Shown in pieces: positions 1 through 13,387 of a DNA stretch of 64,000 nt. Made by a program: the position numbers and the translations under genes. The stretch is from positions 1,860,001 to 1,924,000 of the forward strand of contig CP051247.1 of NCBI GenBank assembly GCA_017795105.1, written 5' to 3'. Position 1 is the stretch's first letter, and each line of letters starts with the position of its first letter. The stretch comes from Planctomycetaceae bacterium. Lineage in GTDB: Bacteria; Planctomycetota; Planctomycetia; Planctomycetales; Planctomycetaceae. The notes beneath the pieces are model-generated. The model saw only the letters and a program-made list of their open reading frames with translations. It had not been told where the DNA came from and ran no database searches.

Positions 1-104
1 AAGCGTCGTCCGGAACCCTACCGTTTTTGCCCCTTGCCGCGTATGATTCTTGAGTAAATCATTGGCCACATATCCGCTCCGTACCTTGATTTACAGTTGC
101 CTAT

Positions 105-1040
105 ATGACCGAGGCTCTTCGCCAGACAAAAACGCACCTGCAGGACCTGCTGACCCAATTCGGGATCAATCCTCGCACGGACCTCGGTCAGAATTATCTG
201 ATCGATCTCAACATCATCGAGTTCATCGTTCGCGAGGCCATGATTGGCCCGAAGGATGTCATTCTCGAAGTCGGCACCGGTACGGGGGGAATGACCGCCT
301 TCATGACCGAGCACGCCGCTCATGTCATTTCCGTCGAACTCGATCGGAACATGCATGCCCTGGCGTCGGCCCAGCTTGGCGATCGCCCCAACCTGACACT
401 CATGCGGCAGGACGCGCTGCACAATAAAAACCGGTTTGCCCCGGAAGTGCTGGCTGAAGTCGAAAAGCAGCTCGCGGTTGATCCGTCCCGCCGGCTCAAG
501 CTCGTGGCCAACCTGCCCTACAACATCGCCACGCCGGTCGTGTCCAATCTGGTCGCCACCGATATTCCGTGGGATCGCATGGTCGTCACCATTCAACTCG
601 AACTCGGCCTGAGAATGCAGGCCCGGCCGAAAAAGAGTACCTACGGGGCATTGTCCGTCTGGCTGCAGTCGCAGTGCTACGTGAAGCTGCTGAATCGACT
701 GCCGCCGACCGTGTTCTGGCCCCGACCGAAAGTGAACTCCGCGGTCGTGAAGCTGGTCCCGAATCCCAAGGGGCGGGCCATGATTGCCGATCGGCCGTTT
801 CTGCAGGACTTCCTGCGGCGGCTGTTCCATCAGCGACGCAAAATGCTGCGAAGTGTCCTGGTCGGCATGTACCGCAAGCAGATCGACAAACAGGTCATCG
901 ACGACATCATGGCCGACATGCAGCTGGGTGAGAAAACACGAGCCGAAGAACTGCCGCCGCGAACCCTCGTCGATCTCAGCAACCGCATTTATCACCGCAT
1001 CAACGAATCTGAAACCGCAAGCGAAACAAGCGAAGAGTAA
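105..1040 (+). CDS. rsmA: 16S rRNA (adenine-N6,N6)-dimethyltransferase RsmA/KsgA
   Basis: SAM-dependent enzyme that dimethylates the two adjacent adenines of helix 45 in 16S rRNA during late 30S maturation; cytoplasmic. The 311-aa product has LGQNYL at residues 27-32, the SAM-binding EVGTGTGGMT at 55-64 and the target-base motif NLPYNI at 136-141, in family order and at normal length. The ATG at 105 gives a normal N-terminus, although no strong Shine-Dalgarno is visible. guaB starts 4 nt after the stop, so the two are probably co-transcribed. The C-terminus carries a short acidic, Ser/Thr-rich tail. The long antisense reading frame over this gene is a shadow. Confidence 0.95.
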   Translation: MTEALRQTKTHLQDLLTQFGINPRTDLGQNYLIDLNIIEFIVREAMIGPKDVILEVGTGTGGMTAFMTEHAAHVISVELDRNMHALASAQLGDRPNLTLMRQDALHNKNRFAPEVLAEVEKQLAVDPSRRLKLVANLPYNIATPVVSNLVATDIPWDRMVVTIQLELGLRMQARPKKSTYGALSVWLQSQCYVKLLNRLPPTVFWPRPKVNSAVVKLVPNPKGRAMIADRPFLQDFLRRLFHQRRKMLRSVLVGMYRKQIDKQVIDDIMADMQLGEKTRAEELPPRTLVDLSNRIYHRINESETASETSEE

Positions 1041-1044
1041 TCCT

Positions 1045-3925
<2,881 letters not shown>

Positions 3926-3946
3926 GCCGAACCGGCCCTAAGAAAA

Positions 3947-3990
3947 AGAAAGTGTCGCGAGCCCAAAGCTCACGACGCTTTCTCTATTTC
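3947..3990 (+). terminator. Rho-independent terminator after the proline-rich gene
   Basis: The GAAAGTGTCG arm pairs with CGACGCTTTC around a ~14-nt loop, and a pyrimidine/T-rich stretch follows. It begins 22 nt after the stop codon and separates the gene from the repeat cluster. Confidence 0.7.
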
Positions 3991-3994
3991 AAGC

Positions 3995-4835
3995 CGTCAA
4001 TAATCGCCCCGAATCTCCACCGACAGCGTCAACGAGTTAATCGGACGCGACCGACACCACCTGCCCTCACTGACGTTTCGGGTTGGGATTGGGATTGGGA
4101 TTGGGTACCGTTCGCACTTCGTGGGCCACTGGCGTTCCGCCAGTGCGATTCTTCGACGAGCCAATCTCATAAACCCCGACCCAGCAGCTCGTTCTCTCGA
4201 TCGTTCGACATCGGCCCAGATACCCGACTCCACTGGCGAGACGCCAGTGGCACCCTGTGTAGAGCGAAGATTTGCGCTCATACTGGCTGATAGCCCCGAA
4301 TCCTAACCCGAAGCGTGAGCGAGGTGACTGGACGCGACCGATACCACCTGCCCTCACTGACGTTTCGGGTTGGGATTGGGAACCGTTCTCGCTTCGTGTG
4401 CCACTGGCGTCACGCCAGTGCGATTCTTCGTTGACGAGCTAATCTCATAAAGCCCGCCCCAGTAGATCGTTCTCCCGATCATTCGACATCGGCAGAGAAA
4501 CCTGGCCTCCACTGGCGAGACGCCAGTGGCACCCCGTGTAGAGCGACGATTTGCGCTCATACTGTCTGATAGCCCCGAATCCTAACCCGAAGCGTGAGCG
4601 AGGTGACTGGACGCGACCGATACCACCTGCCCTCACTGACGTTTCGGGTTGGGATTGGGATTGGGTACCGTTCGCACTTCGTGTGCCACTGGCGTCTCGC
4701 CAGTGCGATTCTTCTTTGACGAGCTAATCTGATAGAGCCCGCCCCAGTAGATCGTTCTCTCAATCACTCGACATCGGCAGAGAAACCCAGCTCCACTGGC
4801 GAGACGCCAGTGGCACCCTGTGTGGAGCGACGAGC
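3995..4835. repeat. Cluster of three ~280-bp direct repeats built from two palindrome families
   Basis: Three imperfect units follow each other with offsets of 287 and 279 bp (for example CTGCCCTCACTGACGTTTCG at 4061, 4348 and 4627). Each unit holds an AACCCGAAGCGTGAGCGAGG arm (degenerate in unit 1) paired with its inverse CCTCACTGACGTTTCGGGTT. It then carries two CACTGGCG...CGCCAGTG palindromes about 85 nt apart (4127-4145 and 4230-4250; 4402-4420 and 4509-4529; 4687-4705 and 4793-4813). Units 1 and 3 also contain tandem GGGATT runs. The cluster fills a convergent intergenic region. The reading frames across it are repeat-derived and not genes. Confidence 0.9.
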
Positions 4836-4852
4836 ACTGTAACCACCCAACG

Positions 4853-4890
4853 AAAAAAGCGTCGCGAGTCTGCACTCACGACGCTTTTTA
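4853..4890. terminator. Bidirectional terminator
   Basis: AAAAAAGCGTCG and CGACGCTTTTT form an A/T-flanked hairpin, so the structure has a T-tract on both strands. It lies 18 nt beyond the stop of the minus-strand OmpA-like gene and closes the repeat cluster on the other side. Confidence 0.8.
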
Positions 4891-4907
4891 TGTGCTTCAC
4901 GTTCTGA

Positions 4908-5750
4908 TTATCTGACGTGTCGGGGATCCCAGCCGGCGACTACGGCGTCGGGAGCCAGAACGAAGATTTCGACGCGGCGGTTTCGCTGACGGGCGTGGCT
5001 GTTCGTGTTCGGCACGAGTGGCTGGGTGTCGCCGTAACCAGCTGCTCCGAGACGATGATCGGAAATGCCGCTTTCTTTCAGAGCCATCAACACCGAGTTG
5101 GCCCGGTTGGTCGACAGGTGCCAGTTCGTCGGATGGTTCACGCCGGCGTTGTGAATCGGCTGGTCATCGGTGTGTCCAACGACGAGCAGGTTCAAGTTCC
5201 GAGCCGGACCATCGTTCATGATCTGAGCCAGATCCCGCAACAGCGGCGAGGCCGACTCCCGCAGGTTGGCACTTCCGGAGGAGAACAGAATGTCCGAGTG
5301 GAACTTGCTCACGCCGGTGATCGGATCGAATTCGAAGTCGGGATAACGCCGGGCCAGTTCCTGGAAGCGACGGGTTGCTTCTTCCGACAGCGGGCTCTGC
5401 TGCGTTCGCGAGCGAATCAGCAGGTTCTTGTAACGGGCATGCAGCTCGCTCCGTTCGCTCGACAGGTTAGCCAGACGCTGGTTGGAGATGTCGAGCTTAT
5501 GCTGGGCCTGAGCCAGTTGCTGAGAAAGCATCTGATGCTCCTGGGCCATCGCATTCATGGCTTCCTGAGACTGGTACGACTGCATGGCCAGCGTACCGTT
5601 CTCATTCATCAATTCCTGGTTCTCGGCATAGAGACGCATCGCACGATGCTGACTCATGCGGAGATGACGTCGAGGCACGCCGGTACAGGCGACCTGGCTG
5701 ACGGCCAGTACGCAGCAGGAACAAAGCAGGGTGTAACGGATCCACTTCAT
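4908..5750 (-). CDS. OmpA/MotB-family peptidoglycan-binding lipoprotein
   Basis: 280 aa when started at the ATG ending at 5750, which has GAAGGAG about 9 nt upstream. An ATG seven codons earlier lacks such a site. The signal peptide MKWIRYTLLCSCC... ends in a lipobox-like VSQVAC, so the mature protein is probably lipid-anchored. An alpha-helical, Gln/Glu-rich coiled coil of ~90 residues comes next, then a C-terminal OmpA-like domain. That domain shows FSSGSANLR, the LLVVGHTDDQP motif and NRANSVLMAL...GYGDTQP...NRRVEIFV, as in proteins that bind diaminopimelate-containing peptidoglycan. A role in tethering the envelope to peptidoglycan is inferred. Confidence 0.88.
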   Translation of the reverse strand: MKWIRYTLLCSCCVLAVSQVACTGVPRRHLRMSQHRAMRLYAENQELMNENGTLAMQSYQSQEAMNAMAQEHQMLSQQLAQAQHKLDISNQRLANLSSERSELHARYKNLLIRSRTQQSPLSEEATRRFQELARRYPDFEFDPITGVSKFHSDILFSSGSANLRESASPLLRDLAQIMNDGPARNLNLLVVGHTDDQPIHNAGVNHPTNWHLSTNRANSVLMALKESGISDHRLGAAGYGDTQPLVPNTNSHARQRNRRVEIFVLAPDAVVAGWDPRHVR

Positions 5751-6142
5751 GGGGAGGAACTCCTTCGCCATCGATGCAGACAGGCGCGTGCATCAACTAG
5801 AAGATGGGCAGTTGGATGAGTGATTCAGGGAGGGGAGAATCGGACCGCTCAGGGCGAGCGGAAACGTTTCGTTTGTGATTGGACCGACAGGCGGAAAGGA
5901 AAGGTTGCCTGTCGTGCAGGAACGGGAATGTATCGCAACCCCGACCGGCGGTGAAGAGAATTTTGGAAATCTTGTTTCCGTTGCAAACATTACATTAAGT
6001 TTGCGGTGAGACCCGTTCTCAATCCCTGTTTTATAGGGTTGAGAGCCTCTGTTCGGGCCTGCACACGGTTGGCGACCGCCTGGCATTGCTCTACAATCGT
6101 TGTGCATTAAACAGGATTTTTTCAACGATTGAGGAGTAGGTG
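5751..6142. other. Intergenic region, no gene seen
   Basis: 392 bp between the divergent OmpA-like gene and bfr. It contains one modest hairpin (CAATCCCT/AGGGTTG at about 6020-6041) and an AT-rich stretch at 5970-6000 that could hold promoter elements. I could not assign -35/-10 boxes. No Fur-box-like palindrome was recognised by eye. Confidence 0.4.
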
Positions 6143-6631
6143 ATGAAGGGGAGCCCCAAAGTAATCGAAGCTCTGAATGCCGGTCTGACCATCGAACTGA
6201 CCGCCATCAACCAGTACTTCATCCAGGCGAAAATGTGCCAGAACTGGGCTCTGCATATCCTCGGTGCCAAGCACTACGAGGAATCGATTGGGGAGATGAA
6301 GCACGCCGAGTGGCTCATCGACCGCATTCTTTTCCTCGAAGGCGTGCCCGAGATCGCCCGCTACGACGTCATTCGCGTCGGCGACGATGTCAAAACCCAG
6401 TTCGAGTACGATCTGGCTCTCGAAATGAAGGGTTGTGAAACCTATCGCGAAGCCATCAAGATCTGCTACGACGAGAACGATCCCGGCACCCGCGATCTGC
6501 TCGACAAGATTCTTGTTCAGTCCGAAGAACACGTCGACTGGCTCGAATCTCAGCTCGAACTGATCGAAAAAGTCGGTATTCAGAACTACCTCATCACACA
6601 GATGGGTCCGCACAAGGAAGACGACCACTAA
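6143..6631 (+). CDS. bfr: Bacterioferritin, altered ferroxidase ligand
   Basis: Iron-storage protein of the 24-mer ferritin type that normally binds haem at subunit interfaces. The 162-aa product starts at the ATG at 6143, 6 nt after GAGGAG; a GTG one codon earlier is less likely. Ferroxidase residues Glu18, Tyr25, Glu51, His54, Glu94 and His130 and the haem ligand Met52 are all in place by E. coli numbering. Position 127, normally Glu, is Ser (ILVQSEEHVDW), with Glu at 128 and 129. The Glu127 iron ligand is therefore missing or shifted by one residue. Length and all other motifs are standard. A hairpin follows the stop. Confidence 0.95.
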   Translation: MKGSPKVIEALNAGLTIELTAINQYFIQAKMCQNWALHILGAKHYEESIGEMKHAEWLIDRILFLEGVPEIARYDVIRVGDDVKTQFEYDLALEMKGCETYREAIKICYDENDPGTRDLLDKILVQSEEHVDWLESQLELIEKVGIQNYLITQMGPHKEDDH

Positions 6632-6660
6632 GGTCGAACCGCGCTTAGAACTGCACCGAG

Positions 6661-6693
6661 AGATGCACTGCCGGCCTGTCCAGCAGTGCATCT
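6661..6693 (+). terminator. Hairpin after bfr, possible terminator
   Basis: AGATGCACTGC and GCAGTGCATCT form an 11-bp stem with an 11-nt loop, 29 nt after the bfr stop. The T-tract is weak (TCTTCG), so a clean intrinsic terminator is uncertain. Confidence 0.5.
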
Positions 6694-6881
6694 TCGACAT
6701 CATCCCTTGATGCCGATCCCGTGGAGAAGACGTTTTCGGGCTCTCCACTGTGCTCCTCGACCCAGCGATTGTTGGGATTTCCTGCCAATTCCCAGCAGGA
6801 TGCTGATGACGGCGTCCTGCGTTCGGGATACCATTCCACTCGCTCGACATCGACCCTCGTTCACCTGGCCAGTTTCCTTCC

Positions 6882-8666
<1,785 letters not shown>

Positions 8667-9065
8667 GAGCTTTGTCATGAAGGCAGCCCCCTGCCAATAG
8701 TCAACTGTCGGGACGTCTCTTGCAGGGCCTGTCCCCGACGCCTCAACCGCGATCAGCGTAAACACAACCCACCTACTGAACACTGTTTACGTTGCCTGCC
8801 CGCTGTGCGGTGTGTGCCTGCTCGCTCCCCATCTTTCCGCCAACGCATCGACATTCCTTGACTCTCTCGAGAGAGGTCATTGCGGCTTCGTTCCTGAAAA
8901 GTCTTGGTTTTCAAGGGCCTACGACAGCGTTCTGGCGGATGAGCCCGACGCAGATCGCTTTGGCACGCCATATGCCTTGGAACGAGGAAGAGCGTTTCCT
9001 CAAGATCCTGCCTCGAACCCTCGCGACAAGATCCTTCCTCAACACATTCTTTCCAGGAATTCATT
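8667..9065. other. Intergenic region upstream of the DUF1559 gene
   Basis: 399 bp with no convincing gene. It holds a sigma-54-like promoter motif at 8961-8975 and the ribosome-binding site AGGAAT for the next gene. Short frames of 80-95 codons here have no family features. Confidence 0.5.
8961..8975 (+). promoter_or_regulatory. Candidate sigma-54 (-24/-12) promoter
   Basis: TGGCACGCCATATGC has the GG-N10-GC spacing and the strong TGGCAC half of the RpoN consensus; the -12 half is ATGC instead of TTGC. It lies 91 nt upstream of the prepilin-like gene. Pilin genes in other phyla are often RpoN-dependent, and an NtrC-family activator is encoded at 43.9 kb, but nothing links that regulator to this site. 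Confidence 0.35.
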
Positions 9066-10022
<957 letters not shown>

Positions 10023-10113
10023 AGCATATTGCTCAACCGAATTGTGATCGAATCGCCAACTCCATGCTCCAATCGCATCTGTCCGCTCATTCCCGCACTC
10101 AGGAAGACTGAAC

Positions 10114-10530
10114 GTGAAAACTCCGATGACACTGCTGCTGTTTGCGGTCACAGCCGTGACCGGTCTGACGGGCTGCAGTTCCTCCGACGGTCCTGAAATG
10201 TTCGAAACTTCGGGGACCGTTCACTGGGAAGGGGCTCCGTTGAAAGAGGGACGAATTACCTTTCGAATGCTTGATGGCGAAGGCCGCGTCTACAGCGCCC
10301 CGATTGCCAATGGATCCTTTACGATCGAAAGCCTTCCCGGAAAAATGCGAGTCGAAATCATCGCCTCGCGATTGATTCCCGGAAAGTTCGATCACAGCAA
10401 TGGCGAACCGACTCCGGTTGGCGAGATGTACATCCCGGCCAGGTACAACTCACGCAGCGAACTGGTCCACCAAGTCAGCTCGGAAACTGCTCCTCCCGAT
10501 TTCAATCTGATCCCCGATGGCAAAACCTGA
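10114..10530 (+). CDS. Small lipoprotein paired with DUF1559
   Basis: 138 aa. The signal peptide MKTPMTLLLFAVTAVTGLTGCSS ends in a lipobox (LTGC), so the protein is likely lipid-anchored. The mature part is a single beta-rich domain resembling the carboxypeptidase-regulatory-like/transthyretin-type folds often encoded next to DUF1559 genes (SGTVHWEGAPLKEGRITF, then NGSFTIESLPGKMRVEI and a Pro-rich end). It starts 91 nt after the DUF1559 stop on the same strand and is followed by a strong terminator, so the two genes probably form one unit. Confidence 0.8.
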   Translation: MKTPMTLLLFAVTAVTGLTGCSSSDGPEMFETSGTVHWEGAPLKEGRITFRMLDGEGRVYSAPIANGSFTIESLPGKMRVEIIASRLIPGKFDHSNGEPTPVGEMYIPARYNSRSELVHQVSSETAPPDFNLIPDGKT

Positions 10531-10543
10531 CACTCCCCAAGGG

Positions 10544-10579
10544 AAAAGGCGGTCTGCACGATGCAGTCCGCCTTTTTTT
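10544..10579 (+). terminator. Strong rho-independent terminator
   Basis: AAAAGGCGG-CTGCA pairs with TGCAG-CCGCCTTTTTT around a short loop, followed by seven Ts. It ends the DUF1559/lipoprotein unit, and its A-rich 5' side may also serve the convergent RidA-family gene. Confidence 0.9.
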
Positions 10580-10598
10580 ATGCCCTGAGCTCGCGCGG

Positions 10599-10988
10599 TC
10601 AGCCTTCGACCACTGCCTCCGCTTCGATCTCAACCAGATGATTGGCATTGATCAGCCGGCTCACTTCGACAATCGTCGTCGCCGGGCGAATCTCGCCGAA
10701 GTGCTTGCCGTGAGCGAGAGCGATCGCTTCCCAGTCATCGATCCGCGTGACATACATCCGCGTCCGCACCACATCCGACATCGAAGCCCCGGCATCCTTC
10801 AGAGCGCTTTCGATCTTCTCGAGAATGTATGCAGCCTGCTCGGCGGGTTCGCCAATCCCGACGACATCACCCTGCTCGTTCGTTGCCGTCGTCCCCGACA
10901 CGTGCACGACATTACCAATCCGCACGGCTCGCGAGTAACCAATCTTGCCTTCCCAAGCCGAACCACTGGAAATAAGTTGCTTTGCCAT
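10599..10988 (-). CDS. RidA/YjgF-family protein without the deaminase arginine
   Basis: 129-aa member of the YjgF/YER057c/UK114 superfamily, small trimeric proteins. Typical features are HVSGTTA near residue 30, QAAYILEKIESALKDAGASMSDVVRTRMYVT, and the C-terminal VEIEAEAV with Glu120. In classical RidA the imine-hydrolysing Arg105 lies in PARSxVEV; here the same segment reads PATTIVEV, with Thr at that position. The protein therefore probably belongs to a non-deaminase Rid subgroup, and its substrate is unknown. The gene stands alone, convergent with the lipoprotein gene. Confidence 0.9.
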   Translation of the reverse strand: MAKQLISSGSAWEGKIGYSRAVRIGNVVHVSGTTATNEQGDVVGIGEPAEQAAYILEKIESALKDAGASMSDVVRTRMYVTRIDDWEAIALAHGKHFGEIRPATTIVEVSRLINANHLVEIEAEAVVEG

Positions 10989-11190
10989 CTGTCCTTAACC
11001 TGCTTCTGAAAACGTTTCCGATCACCACAATTCAAGCCGGGATTGTGACAAATTTCGGGCCCGAAATGTAGCGAACGCCCCCGCCGCGACCGACAGCACA
11101 GCAAGATCCGCATCGACAGGAAAGACACTTCGCCAGTACGATCTGTACATGCCACTCGCATAACTTTTCCGTCTCTGAACAGGTGAAGCG

Positions 11191-12132
11191 ATGTCTCGCT
11201 CTCGAAAACGCATTCTCCTCAGTCTTCTCATCACCCTTGTTTGCGCCGGTATGATTCCTCCCGTCGCTGCAGACGATCTGACTGCCGACGAGATCATTGC
11301 CCGTGCGATCGCCAATCGAGAAAAGATCACTTCGTACGACATCGAGCTGACGATGAACTACGGCGAGAAGAATGTGCAGGGGCTGGCGGAGCATGCCCGC
11401 TTTTACCGTTACGGCGACCAGATCCGAGTCGATATGCAGTATCCCTACCGAGCCGTCGATCGCTTTCCAGGATTGAAGAGTTCCCACTTCTGGTTGAGGA
11501 TCGTCAACTCGCCGCGACAGTCGATCGTCTTCTGCAATATCGAAGGCCCGAGACAACGGGCCATCACGGTCGACAACGATCCTGACCGGACCGTTCCTGA
11601 CTGGGAGGAAGAATCGCGGCGTTACGATCTCCGCTCCCTCGGCTTCCAGACGTCCGGCCCGCTGGCCGCCGAGGCCATTGATTGCCTCTTCAAACTCGCG
11701 GCAACCGAGAAGGAACTTGTTGCTGACAAAGTCAACGGCTGCAACTGCGACAAAGTCAGTTTCGATCTCGAAAGCGGTGTCGAATGCGACCTGTGGTTCG
11801 CGGAATCGCTCGATTACGCTCCCCTCCGACTTCGCTTCCACTCCCCAGTAAACCAGTTAACCTGGCAGGTCGATCTGGACGTGGAAGAGTGGGAAGACTC
11901 CGGTCTCTATTTCCCGGTTCGCTACGAGACGACACTCACCGGCGGCAATCACAAAACAATGGTCGAACGCGGCCACCTCGTCATCCACTCTCTCAATGGC
12001 CCATTGCCCGACAACACCTTCCACCTGAGTGGACTTGAAATTCCCGAAGGCAAAAGCATCCAGAAGCTCCCCTCCGACGGCCCCGCGAAGATTTGGAATG
12101 GAGAGAAGATCGTGTTGAAGCGCGACCGTTGA
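11191..12132 (+). CDS. Secreted LolA-like/outer-membrane-lipoprotein-sorting-like protein
   Basis: 313 aa with a clear signal peptide (MSRSRKRILLSLLITLVCAGMIPPVAA). The mature protein begins DDLTADEIIARAIANREKITSYDIELTMNYG, the helix-plus-strand opening typical of LolA/LolB-like half-barrel proteins in planctomycetes. Strand patterns continue to the end (VECDLWFAESLDYAPLRLRF, GLYFPVRYETTL). No catalytic motif is evident, and lipid or lipoprotein handling is only inferred from the fold resemblance. The last six bases (CGTTGA, including the stop) are part of the 143-bp duplication that flanks the RAYT cassette. Confidence 0.75.
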   Translation: MSRSRKRILLSLLITLVCAGMIPPVAADDLTADEIIARAIANREKITSYDIELTMNYGEKNVQGLAEHARFYRYGDQIRVDMQYPYRAVDRFPGLKSSHFWLRIVNSPRQSIVFCNIEGPRQRAITVDNDPDRTVPDWEEESRRYDLRSLGFQTSGPLAAEAIDCLFKLAATEKELVADKVNGCNCDKVSFDLESGVECDLWFAESLDYAPLRLRFHSPVNQLTWQVDLDVEEWEDSGLYFPVRYETTLTGGNHKTMVERGHLVIHSLNGPLPDNTFHLSGLEIPEGKSIQKLPSDGPAKIWNGEKIVLKRDR

Positions 12133-12269
12133 CCGGACCCTACTCTTCGACTGTGTCGCCGATTCGATATAGCGGCAGGAAGCGGTAGTAGACTTCGAGT
12201 GAGAGTGTGGCCAGGGCGGTGGAGTAGATGCGGCCGCCGTAGCCGCCCCAGGGGCCATCGGGGTTCCAG
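12127..12269. repeat. Left copy of a 143-bp direct duplication, with a gene-tail remnant
   Basis: Identical to 13245-13387 except at three positions, with no gaps; the offset is exactly 1118 bp. It comprises the last 6 nt of the upstream gene, 7 nt of spacer and the last ~130 nt of the prenyltransferase-like gene. It therefore still encodes, on the minus strand, a ~42-residue tail (WNPDGPWGGYGG... to DTVEE) ending in TAG at 12140-12142. This tail has no start or upstream body and is a pseudogene fragment. Confidence 0.95.
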
Positions 12270-12273
12270 CCAA

Positions 12274-12415
12274 GTAGGGTCCGCTGTGCGGACGCGGATT
12301 GTGCGATCCAATACCATTTATCTTCCTGTACTTCAAAGATCGCTCAATCCCTAACGCATCCTGACAACCCATTCTGCGAACGACACGCATTACGCGTCCG
12401 CACAGCGGACCCTAC
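12274..12415. repeat. REP pair (REPIN-A) upstream of the RAYT gene
   Basis: 142 bp bounded by GTAGGGTCCGCTGTGCGGAC at the left and its inverse, GTCCGCACAGCGGACCCTAC, at the right. Each end is itself an imperfect palindrome (TCCGC..GCGGA). The ~100-bp interior is about 80-85% alike to REPIN-B on the other side of the RAYT gene, including TTCCTGT.CTTCAAAGATCGC. Confidence 0.93.
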
Positions 12416-12538
12416 GTTTGTCGATTTAGTTTATGCACCATTGTCGTACGTGGAGTCGTGGAATAGCTACAAGACAAGATTCGATTGGGATCCAAAGCCC
12501 ACATCGTCATCACCCCGTAAATCCACTCGGGTAGATCC

Positions 12539-13096
12539 ATGCCCAGTTATCGACGAGCTCACATTGCTGGCGGCACGTATTTCTTTACACTGAAGACCGC
12601 TCGCAATCAGCCCGTCTTTAAGCAGACCTGGGCCGTTGATCTCTTAAGAGATGTGCTTCGCGAAGCAACGCAACGATGGCATTTTGAAATTGACGCCATT
12701 GTCGTTCTGCCCGATCACCTGCATGCAATCTTGACGCTTTCCCGGGGAGATGATCAATACTCGACTTACTGGGCATGGATCAAGAAGGAGTTCACCAAAC
12801 GCTATCTGGAAATGGGTGGAGCGGAAGTCGCCGTTTCACGATCCCAGGAACGCCATCGACGACGCGGAGTCTGGCAACGGCGATTCTGGGAACACACAAT
12901 TAACGACGAAGACGACTTCGACGCCCATTTCGATTACACGCATTGGAATCCGGTGAAGCACGGCTATGTGTCCACTCCAGAGGACTGGCCGAACTCATCA
13001 TTCACTCGCTGGGTGCGAAGAGGCGTCTATTCACCGAATTGGGGAAGTTCTCACGAGCCGGACACGGTTTCAAACGTAAAAGACGCCGGCGAATAA
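12539..13096 (+). CDS. REP-associated tyrosine transposase (RAYT, IS200/IS605-like Y1 family)
   Basis: 185-aa single-strand transposase-like protein of the Y1/HUH superfamily. It shows the RAYT N-terminus YRRAHIAGGTYFFTLKT, the HUH pair HLH at residues 60-62 (VVLPDHLHAILTL), the conserved WQRRFWEHTINDEDDF and the C-terminal DYTHWNPVKHGYV, whose Tyr133 is the candidate nucleophile. Nothing key is missing and the frame is intact. RAYTs are thought to cut and join REP sequences and normally sit singly between their own REPs; here complete REP pairs lie on both sides. The ATG at 12539 matches the family start; the ribosome-binding site is weak. It could be active. Confidence 0.93.
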   Translation: MPSYRRAHIAGGTYFFTLKTARNQPVFKQTWAVDLLRDVLREATQRWHFEIDAIVVLPDHLHAILTLSRGDDQYSTYWAWIKKEFTKRYLEMGGAEVAVSRSQERHRRRGVWQRRFWEHTINDEDDFDAHFDYTHWNPVKHGYVSTPEDWPNSSFTRWVRRGVYSPNWGSSHEPDTVSNVKDAGE

Positions 13097-13098
13097 TC

Positions 13099-13239
13099 GT
13101 AGGGTCCGCTGTGCGGACGCGGAATATGCGGTCCTACCCCAATCATCTTCCTGTGCTTCAAAGATCGCTGAATTTTAACGCTTCCTGACAACGCATTTTG
13201 CGAGCGATACGCATTCCGCGTCCGCACAGCGGACCCTAC
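13099..13239. repeat. REP pair (REPIN-B) downstream of the RAYT gene
   Basis: 141 bp with the same outer palindromes as REPIN-A in the same orientation, starting 2 nt after the RAYT stop. The interior aligns along its length with REPIN-A, including AAGATCGCT, CCTGACAAC and ACGCATT...CGCGTCCGCACAGCG. Confidence 0.93.
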
Positions 13240-13244
13240 TCGCG

Positions 13245-13387
13245 CGTTGACCGGACCCTACTCTTCGACTGTGTCGCCGATTCGATAGAGCGGCAGGAAG
13301 CGGTAGTAGACTTCGAGTGAGAGTGTGGCCAGGGCGGTGGAGTAGATGCGGCCGCCGTAGCCGCCCCATGGGCCGTCGGGGTTCCAG
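13245..13387. repeat. Right copy of the 143-bp direct duplication
   Basis: Contains the real 3' end of the prenyltransferase-like gene plus 13 nt that duplicate the end of the upstream LolA-like gene (CGTTGA and spacer). With the left copy it brackets a 975-bp segment, 12270-13244, that carries both REP pairs and the RAYT gene. Confidence 0.95.

Noticed and set aside
3995..4835. CRISPR array
   Set aside because: Only three long (~280 bp) composite units, no short direct repeats with unique spacers, no cas genes.
12127..12269. Functional small gene on the minus strand
   Set aside because: It is only the duplicated last ~42 codons of the neighbouring gene, without a start.
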